NCBI GenBank assembly: GCA_964036195.1 | Contig: OZ038452.1 | Span: 11,278,704 to 11,342,703, forward strand | Source of the DNA: Sphaerolaimus hirsutus | Lineage: Eukaryota; Nematoda; Chromadorea; Monhysterida; Sphaerolaimidae | Direction of reading: 5' to 3' | DNA: 64,000 bases | Part shown: piece after piece, positions 56,674-64,000 of the stretch | Numbering within the stretch: the stretch's first letter is position 1 | Layout of the letters: every line of letters starts with the position of its first letter | The notes under the pieces: model-generated | The model's input: only the letters and a program-made list of their open reading frames with translations | Database searches by the model: none | What the model was told of the DNA's origin: nothing | Translations under genes and position numbers: made by a program

Positions 56674-59600
56674 CTAATCAGCTTTGGTCTTCTTGTAGAC
56701 TCCACAAACTACGCCTGGCATGCGGCCAAGTTGCGCGGCGACGGACACGGCCACCGACGCGGCGAGCGCAGCCTCGACCAGCTGGAAGGCGCCCAGCCAG
56801 CCGCTGAGGGCAGCCGCGCACGCAGCCAGCGGCCAGCCGGCCAACACCGCGCCCAGTTGACTGGCCAGGGGGGCAGTCCCAGACCCTGTAAAAAGTCAAA
56901 TGTCATGCAAAGTGTCAAAAGTTATGTAAAATGCCCTGCGAAATAGCGAACATACGTTTGCCACTTTGCAGGGAATTTTACATAACGTTTGACACTCTGC
57001 ATGGCATTTGACATTTTACATGGTCTGGTATTGGCACCAGGGCGACGAGCGCGTGCGAAGTGCCGCTCAAGTGCGCCGGCGCCGCCTCGGTGGCCACCAG
57101 GCCGAAGATGTTCAGGTTGCCGTAGATGACGAACCCCAACAAGAAGGCCGACAATTGCAAGCACGACTGCGAGACGTGAGGGTTAGATAAGTATTTGACA
57201 TGGTACACGTCATAACGTGACCGAGCTTATATCTTTTAAATTGAAGTGCATTAAATTTACACTAGGAAAAATTGGACACAGTATCATCAGTGTTGTGTGA
57301 TATCGAATGTTACCACCGTCAAATAAATATTTTTGAAATTCAAAATTGTTTCTAAAAAATAAAAATGGAGCAAAGACAAATCCGACGAAGATAAAGAAAA
57401 CTGGCGCAGTAACCTGATACAAAATGATATAATGGATCAGTGCCAAGGTAGCGATTGTGTAGACCAGCGAAACACGCATCCTCGGATTTGGGGCATTCTT
57501 GTCTGTCACATCCTGAAATGTACGTTAATTTTGGGTTACACCATAGGCTCGAGCACTACACGCGGGCACGCTCAAAATTTATAAAAGCGTCAGTAACTAT
57601 ACACGTTCTCAATATATTGGCTCATTCAAAGTATAGAAAGCTGAAATAGGAGATAATCGCTAAAATAAGTTGAAAATAATCAAAATAGATAAAAAATAGC
57701 TAAAAATAAATACAAATAAAACCATGTACTTAGCAGTACACAAAACAGTAAACACGACTATATTTGAGGCGTCCAATTCTAAAAGTCGACAAGTCCAAAA
57801 TATGAAAATTTCGAGTTAGGCCCGGAAACGTCATCTGGGGCTACTTCCGCACATTTTTCATCATTTTCCATAAATTTTTTGACCTCACATGCCCATATGG
57901 CATAGTGCCAATTTGACATTTTTGGGGAAAAATGCAAAAAATTTGGGCAAGAAGTCGACAACTCCACTTAGTTTTGGGCTAAAAGGCGACAAGTCCATCC
58001 TCCGCTTCCTTTTTTATGTGAAAAAAACGCAAGAAATGTGATAAGTCCACTATGGGCACCGATTTCTAAAAGCCGACAAGTACATAAATTTCCCATAAGG
58101 GAGGTGCAACGCGGGCGGGAACAAAAATGAACTTGCCTGCAAGAAGGTACCAAGTCCATTTCCCTCCCAAAAACAGTTTTGCTCTGACCGAATGGAATTT
58201 TATGGACACCCCATTTTTCACATATACGTTGGGATTAGGGGCTGAAAATTTGACACTTTATTGTCAACATATGGAACTTAATGGAAAGCATGAGAGAGCC
58301 AAATTGGACACGCACCACGGGCCTGGAATTGGGTCTGAAACTTAAAATGCGATTTACTCAAAATCACATTTTGTGGACTTGTCGACTTTTATAATTAGAC
58401 GCCTCATTTGTAGAAGTCGATCTTTCACCAATCCTAGTCCCACAGCCGGTTCTTCTTTCTTATGCACGTAAACCAACATGGCTGGCCATCATCCAATCCG
58501 TCAAATAGCCAGTAAAAACACAAGTGATGAATCCACCAGTTTCAAACGCGCCCATGAATGCAGCACTCGCGACTGGCGACAAGTGTTTCTCTCCAACGAG
58601 CAAAAGTTGAGCCCAATTTTCCACGGCCGTTTTGCATGTGTAACTGATTAGATAATTGACACTCAAAAGCCACAGCAGGGGACTTCCTAGTAATTCTGCC
58701 CACCCGCTCAAATTACTGTCATCGGGAGATTTCGAATGTTCTGAAACGGAAATGAAAAATCTAATTATCAAAGCTGATTGATTTTTTTAAATAAATTTTT
58801 CAACTTTTTTTTAAAACTAGAAAAAAAATTTTTACCAAGAGTCTCCGAGATTTTGACACTCCTTGGGACTGAAAAAAAATCCATTTTTAAACACCTTAAT
58901 TGAAAAAAATCAATTTAAGAAAAAATCTTTTTATTTATTCATTAAAATCAGATTTTTTAAATCGTCCAAAATGGGGGTATAGAGAAAAATTATGTGTTTG
59001 TTGAGTGTCAGACAATGTATTGTACTCTGTTGTGGTCATATTTATAATGACTGTGGAGTCATGGGATAGCACTATAAGTAGTCATATTCTTTCAAAAATA
59101 TCAATTTTTGGTTGACTTATTACATAAATCACCTTTTATCGAACATTCATGACTTCAAGTGAAGTTCAGCATGGAATAGTGCTTAAATAAGGTTGTCAGA
59201 GAAGGCTAATACAGTGATGTTACTTACACACTGTAGAAGTATGTGGGAGCACACTGGCTAAATATTTTTTACTACACTAGCATATTACAACTTATTATTA
59301 TATGGTAGCATAAATAAATGGAAGCTTTAACACTTAAAATGCTTCAAAACCCATGAAAACACCACCAATGGTAATGTGCATGAGAAATTGCGTGCTTGCA
59401 AAATACCTAGTGCAAGTCTACCAGAAATTTTGCATATTGATTTTTATAATTATAATCAGTTTCCACCCTGTAATTTTTTTATTAAAAAATCAGTTAAAAA
59501 AATCAAGTGCCAACCCTATGGATGGGCGAGATAGATGGGCGATTTCAGTGGGTAACCCCCTCCCTTTGAAGACCGTCAGATGTTACAAAATGGATACTAG

Positions 59601-61843
59601 GAAAATTATGTTTTTTTAAAAATCGAATTCTAAGTTTCGTGTTAAGATTTTTGCCAAACGGAGTGTGAAACGTGGAGACGGAATTAGGGTTGGCCGATGT
59701 TTTTTTTTAAACGTTTTTTTTTTTTTTTAAACGTTGTTTTTTTTAAAAAAACATGACGTCCGAAATGTTTTTTTTTTTAAAAAAACATCGGCCGAAATTT
59801 TTAGTACTGAGCACTAGGTATTTTGCAAAATTTTTGCGCGCAAGCGCGCAATTTCACACACAAATTGACATTGGTGGTTGTTTTCATTGGTTTTGTTGCA
59901 TCTTTAGTATCAAAACATCCATTTCTATGTGCTACCATGGGTGAATAAGCCGACATATGTTGCTGTAATATATAATATTGAGGTAATGTGCTTCCATGTA
60001 CCTCCACAGTGTGTAACTTCACTCCCAAAGTAACAACCTCCTTTTATAACCTTGTTTGATCACCATTCCGTGCCAAACTTTACCTGATGTCACGAACATT
60101 CGACTATAAGGCGATATACGAACGATATGTCGACGAAAAATGGATATTTTTGACACAAATCACCACTTATAATGCTATCCCATGGCTCCACAGCCATTAT
60201 ATGGTCATATTTAACATCACAGAGTATTGCCAGTGTCTGATATACCTATATATGTTGACACTAGGTCATATCTGGGAGCTTTAAAAAAAAAAACGTTTTT
60301 TTTTTTTAAAACATCGAGTTAAAAAAAAACGTTTTTTTTCCAACCCTAGACGGAATACAAACCAGTTCTGGTGTCTTGCATAGGTTTATCTCGAACATTA
60401 ACTGCTTCGAAGCCAGCCTCAACGGGTGTATTGTGCACAATGAAGTAAAATGCCACTGCAAATAATATGCTGCAGCCGCCTGCGAAAACATTAATACCCG
60501 CAATTTGACAAACAAAAGAAATTAGGCACTAAGCTAAAGAACAAAAGAGTGAGCAATACATAATACAGGGGTGGGCATCTTCAGTTACCGCTGGAAAAAC
60601 GCGATAGCTTGAGCTACGGTTGAGCTATCACAGTGAAATTTTAACACAATAGAGTAGACTCCATAGGACACCTATTCTGAAGTTTGCAACCCAAACGGCC
60701 ACATTTTGGGTGAGTAGTGGAACACACCGTTTTTAGTGTAATTTTGTGACTAGGCGTCACCCATAGGATAAATCGAGGGTGGCATTTGAGGGGGGGGGTC
60801 ACCGGTCTTTGGTGTTGTCCCATTCTGTTGTACATTGGCCGATTTGGATGCCCTTTGAGTATGTTGGGGTTTGGCCGTTTGGGGTTTGGGTCCACAACTC
60901 ACCCAAAATGTGGCCGTTTGGGTTGCAAACTTCAGAATAGGTGTCCTATGGAGTCTACTCTATTGTGCTAAAATTTCACTGCGATAGCTCAACCGTAGCT
61001 CAAGCTATCGCGTTTTTCCAGCGGTAACTGAAAATGCCCATCCCTGTACTAAGAACCAGTGGCAGAGCCGTAGCCAGGATTTTTGAGCGGGGGGACGGAT
61101 TGCCTAGCTCGGGAAGGGGGCGGCCGCACCCCCCTGGCTACGTCCTTGACCAGTGGCATCATCAGCCACGCGTAATAGCACAAAGCTCACCGGTGGCAAA
61201 GAAGAAATAACGCCAATTGGTGAAAAAGACTGCGAGTACAATGGGACCCACAAAGCCAGCCACGTTGCTCGCACCCGATGCAAGTGACCAAAACGTGCCA
61301 AGACGTGCCGGTGTATACCACTGTGTTTTATAGAGTTTTGAAAAACACATTGAAGTGTCAATGTAGAAGGCACCGATGCGCAACGCCACAAAAAAACACA
61401 CCGATCTCAAAAGTTTGGCTGTAGCGGGCCACCCTGCACCCTGCGCGATGCCATTAACGAACCACAGCGCTCCGTAAGTCACGACACCCGATGGCACAAT
61501 GCCAAAAAACAAAACTGCAGCGCCGGCAGCCGTCAGGCCCACGGAAAACATGGCAGTTGCGCTAACTTGATCACTGAAAACACCCAAAATGAACTTGGCT
61601 AATGTTAGTGCTATGTTCTGCATCGATACCACGACGCCTGAGTGTTTCATGATGGTCAAATAGAATATTAGCTCTGTGCCAATTAGACAAAATTAGCTAA
61701 CCCATGTCCTGCTCGCCAAGTATCCCCTCACGGCTGATTTGCGGGATTACAAATGAGAAATTCTTTCGACAAACCACGTATAGAGTGTAGCCGAAGAATA
61801 ATAGCACGAAAACCGCGCACTGCCGCCGCACGAGACCGTCCAT
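56674..61843 (-). CDS. SLC37A4: SLC37A4-like glucose-6-phosphate transporter (MFS), coding exon interrupted by a MITE
   Basis: ER antiporter exchanging glucose-6-phosphate for phosphate. Exons in coding order: 61702-61843, 61402-61637, 61191-61320, 60363-60479, 58478-58740, 57414-57512, and 57166 to 56674. The last is broken by a 172-bp insertion (56871-57042). With that insertion set aside the exons total 1308 nt (435 aa), close to human SLC37A4 (429 aa). Landmarks: GYTLYVVCRKNFSFVIP, FILGVFSDQVSA, GALWFVNGIAQGAGWP, LGTFWSLASGASNVAGFVGPI and HLSGTSHALVAL, all matching the family's MFS signatures. Intron 2 (61321-61401) is 81 bp, a multiple of three with no in-frame stop. Either the MITE is removed by unusual splicing or the C-terminal ~60 residues are lost. 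A hAT-like element ends 4 bp from the donor of exon 4. Confidence 0.9.
56871..57036. mobile_element. MITE-A copy inside the SLC37A4 last coding exon
   Basis: GGGCAGTCCCAGACCCTGTA to GTCTGGTATTGGCA; arms pair across CATACGTTTG. CCAGGG on both sides (56865-56870, 57037-57042). Net insertion 172 bp; dropping element plus one flank copy restores an uninterrupted frame (HALVAL, then ASQLGAVLAG), equal in length to the human segment. Confidence 0.88.
57762..58403. mobile_element. Fold-back element with AAAAGTCGACAAGTCC units
   Basis: Ends TTGAGGCGTCCAATTCTAAA and ATAATTAGACGCCTCA; internal repeats of (TA)AAAGTCGACAAGTCCA in varying degeneracy. The design resembles 9078-9758. TSD unclear. SLC37A4 intron 5. 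Confidence 0.62.
58800..59520. repeat. Diverged TAGGGTTGG-related element in SLC37A4 intron 4
   Basis: GGAGTCATGGGATAGCACTATAAG, ATTCATGACTTCAAGTGAAG and AATGGAAGCTTTAACACTTAAAA match internal segments of the 8182 family; ends read AAATCAGTTAAAAAAATCAAG. It is an older subfamily, also seen at 1555-1830 and 16310. Confidence 0.5.
59685..60348. mobile_element. hAT-like element, TAGGGTTGG family, perfect TSD
   Basis: Reverse orientation: TAGGGTTGGCCGATG to TTTTTTCCAACCCTA, with TSD GACGGAAT (59677-59684, 60349-60356). It ends 4 bp from the SLC37A4 exon 4 donor (60361-60362). Confidence 0.88.
60566..61048. mobile_element. Long-arm fold-back element (CAGGGGTGGGCATC)
   Basis: Arms 60566-60718 and 60895-61048 are near-perfect inverse copies of about 150 bp, including AGTTACCGCTGGAAAAACGC and GCAACCCAAACGGCCACATT. 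Ends CAGGGGTGGGCA / TGCCCATCCCTG look hAT-like but the flanks do not match. SLC37A4 intron 3. Confidence 0.8.
61063..61148. mobile_element. 86-bp hAT-like element, CAGGGACG family, perfect TSD
   Basis: It runs from CAGAGCCGTAGCCAGG to CTGGCTACGTCCTTG, with ACCAGTGG at 61055-61062 and 61149-61156. SLC37A4 intron 3, about 35 bp from exon 3. Confidence 0.83.
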
Positions 61844-61931
61844 CCTGCCCGTTCAATTACTTTTTTACTTTCCGAGTAATTTCATTTGGATACACTTCCG
61901 AATAAGATAAGGGATTCATTCTTCAAGTGAA

Positions 61932-62373
61932 TACCGTATTTCTTCTAATAGAACGGCATACCTCCAATAGAACGGCACCTCCAATAGAACGGCAGGTTTT
62001 TTTCTCACTTTTTTTGCATTCACTAATTAAATAGAACGGCAGCCTCCAATAGAACGGCAGGTTTTTTTCTCACTTTTTTTGCATTCACTAAATAAATAGA
62101 ACGGCAGCCTCCACTCCAATAGAACGGCAGGTAGAAATTACGTTGGAAGACTGTCAGAACACACAAATATTAGAAAAATAAGTGGTGAAAACATCCAAGG
62201 TGTTCAGAACTATGATTTAGAATTATTTTCACATTTAGTTTTGTTTGAATTGATGCTCTTATAGTAAAATGTTGTTCGTTTTTCATTAAAAACACACTGT
62301 TCAAATGAAAAATGTCTGAAAGATATTGGTGACAAAAATAGAACGGCGCTCCTCTATTAGAAGAAATACGGCA
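61932..62373. mobile_element. TACCGTATTT-type element with AATAGAACGGC units
   Basis: TACCGTATTTCTTCTAATAG and CTATTAGAAGAAATACGGCA; left half holds four CCTCCAATAGAACGGCAGG units. Same unit fills 290-620. It sits just upstream of the SLC37A4 start. Confidence 0.75.
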
Positions 62374-62389
62374 AGCGCCAAAAAAAAAC

Positions 62390-63117
62390 GAAAAATTGAC
62401 TGTGGAGTTGACATCGGCATACAGAGTTTTGCTAGATCAGTAAAAAATGTGCAGAATCGTCCATGCGGTTCCCGGTATACATCGGTACCGGTTTTCAGAA
62501 AATTCACAAATTTCATATAGAAAGTGTACGAGTCCACCAGTGGTGCCAGTTCCGCAAATTGAGAAGTGAGAAGTAAAATGGCAGCAATGCTTTGGCAAAA
62601 TGGCAAAAACGACATGAATTGAGAAGTAAAATGGCAAAAGCGACGAGAAATTTACTTTTTTTTGTTATTTTTTACTTCGCTTTTGCCAATTTATCTGCCA
62701 ATTCACTTCACTTTTGTTACTTAACTTCGCTTTTGCCATTTTACTTCTCACTTCTCATTTTGCGGAACTGCCACCAGGAATAACGAAATCTTCAGGTCGA
62801 ACATGCATAAGTCTCTCGCAGACAACAGGAGTTTCATTCCAACAGTGCACAAGTCAAAAACATTGTTTCATTTCCAAAACTGTATACAGAATACAGTGTT
62901 CATTTCAAAAGCTGTTCACCATTGTGTAAATTATTGTTTTGTTTACATAAATTTTCTATATTCTGTATAGGTATAGTATTTGTATTTATCTGCCTAATCA
63001 TATTGATGATTGAAAAATGCATTCAAGATTATTGTGAAGCTAAGTTTTAAAAAGGTGTAAAAGAAGACTGAAATGTAATTAGGTAAAAATAATCAGGTAA
63101 AGATCTGCAAAATGTAT
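62390..63117. repeat. Dispersed repeat with a nested fold-back MITE
   Basis: 62400-62533 and 62779-62935 correspond to the repeat at 2850-3330 (GTTCCCGGTATACATCGGTACC; GTTTCATTTCCAAAA). 62534-62778 is a fold-back with GGTGCCAGTTCCGCAAATTG / TTTTGCGGAACTGCCACC. 62936-63117: no feature. Confidence 0.6.
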
Positions 63118-63215
63118 CTACAGGCAAGCGTCCTTGCAGCCTTTCTCCGAGTTGAAGTTGTTGCTGGTTTGCAGGTCGCACCCGCCCGACCAGAATGAGC
63201 CGCATGACCGCCGCG
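63118..63215 (-). CDS. Last exon of a Kunitz/BPTI-domain protein (rest off right edge)
   Basis: An AG acceptor (CACTGCAG) precedes a 98-nt exon that ends in TAG. It encodes CGSFWSGGC, then NNFNSEKGCKDACL at the very C-terminus. The pattern C-x-F-x2-GGC-x(n)-NNF-x-SE-x2-C-x3-C is the second half of a Kunitz domain, supplying its last four cysteines including the terminal pair. The family comprises secreted serine-protease inhibitors and related small secreted proteins; function cannot be narrowed from half a domain. The first half, with the reactive-site loop, must be upstream to the right. I found no convincing partner exon in 63216-64000. Confidence 0.7.
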
Positions 63216-64000
63216 CTGCAGTGAAACAATTGCTGCATGACTAATGTTGCCAAAATTTCAAAATGGCAAATGTACAAAACATTTGGATACCATAGGTGGG
63301 TATCCTGGGGGGTTGGCTACACATGCCCGGGATGACCGCCCCTTGAGTTGCTATGTGCATATTTTGAGTGAGTAGTAAAAATTTTGCCCAATTTCTTCAT
63401 GTTTCAGAATAGTTGGGACTACTTTGCTTATTTTGGGCTGTATCGATCATAATTTATAGTGTGTATCCAATTCTGACATTCATTTTAATTAAGTTTTTCA
63501 ATATTGGGACTGCCTGCCTGCATCACCACACTGTGTGCATGGCAAGGAATGTTTTTGCATGAACAGCAGATTGTTATGCATGTGTGTGGACAATGGTCCT
63601 GCGCACACTAGTGTTCACATGAAATTTCGAAAACTCATAAATGAGCTTTGAACATGTTTGAGTTTTCCACAATGAGTCATTTTTAATGTCCGTCAACTGT
63701 AGTTGACAGCCACCTCATTGTGGTAAACTCAAATGCATTCTAGACTGATTTGTGAGTTTTCGAAATTTTGTGTGAAAACTAGTGTGCACAGGCACAATGT
63801 GGCATGCTTTTGTTTCAGCTGCAGTTTTTCATCCATTGCGAGCCACTGGTAAATGGGGGTTGTCACACCTGTCAGTGGGGCTATTTGGTGTGTGAATTTC
63901 AGATGTCAGCTTTGCTCTATTGGCAATAAAACTTGGCTCAACTGTGAATATGTAATGTGCAAATATTTTGTAAGGAAAGAAGATGGAAGTTTGCAGTGCT
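63216..64000. repeat. Right edge: one palindromic MITE, otherwise unrecognised
   Basis: 63591-63799 has CGCACACTAGTGTTCACATG and AAAACTAGTGTGCACAGGCAC with inverse AACTCATAAATGAGCTTTGAA / CTGATTTGTGAGTTTTCG arms; ends like the CACACTAG families. It should belong to an intron of the Kunitz gene. Confidence 0.55.

Noticed and set aside
61162-61659. Reading SLC37A4 exons 2 and 3 as one exon
   Set aside because: The frame is open throughout, but the 27-residue extra segment has no counterpart in the family and is bounded by GTGTGT and CACAG; kept as a retention finding instead.

Overview
This is nuclear DNA of an animal, probably an invertebrate. It carries intron-rich genes with GT-AG junctions, a seven-transmembrane peptide-receptor gene, a Kunitz-type exon and a tRNA-Pro gene. 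Exons are strikingly GC-rich and introns AT-rich. There are no operons, prokaryotic signals or CRISPR. The phylum cannot be fixed from this window.

Layout, left to right. (1) A minus-strand ubiquitin-specific protease of the USP48 type (917-5090), whose 3' part lies beyond the left edge. (2) About 1.2 kb between two divergent gene starts, holding a ~205-bp-arm inverted repeat with an unknown coding remnant. (3) A plus-strand VPS8 gene (6280-40186). Its 28 exons join in phase into 1517 codons ending in a RING-H2 domain; VPS8 is the Rab5-effector subunit of the CORVET endosomal tether. (4) Inside the 12-kb VPS8 intron 19, on the opposite strand, a complete class-A peptide GPCR gene (20888-26094). 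A tRNA-Pro(AGG) gene lies antisense in the VPS8 intron that splits the RING. (5) A 6.7-kb repeat-only stretch. (6) A minus-strand erlin gene (46912-52233, 7 exons, 332 aa, ER SPFH protein). (7) A second repeat-only stretch. (8) A minus-strand SLC37A4-type glucose-6-phosphate transporter gene (56674-61843, 7 exons). (9) The last exon of a Kunitz-domain gene running off the right edge.

Most of the rest is a dense, nested population of non-autonomous DNA transposons. I could delimit about twenty by terminal inverted repeats (TIRs), most with target-site duplications (TSDs). The majority are hAT-like, with 8-bp TSDs and ends starting TAGGG, CAGGG or CAGAG. Others are palindromic MITEs of 150-250 bp and a diverse group sharing the end TACCGTATTT. 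I see no intact transposase. One element contains a broken BEL/Pao retrotransposon fragment.

The most interesting theme is contact between these elements and splicing. A ~170-bp MITE interrupts protein-coding sequence three times in two genes, once apparently acting as an in-phase intron. A hAT-like insertion duplicated a VPS8 3' splice site exactly in its 8-bp TSD. A VPS8 5' splice site lies inside a TACCGTAT-type terminus. One GPCR intron is almost wholly a hAT-like element. The genes themselves are ordinary cell-biology genes with no evident shared pathway beyond membrane and protein homeostasis.
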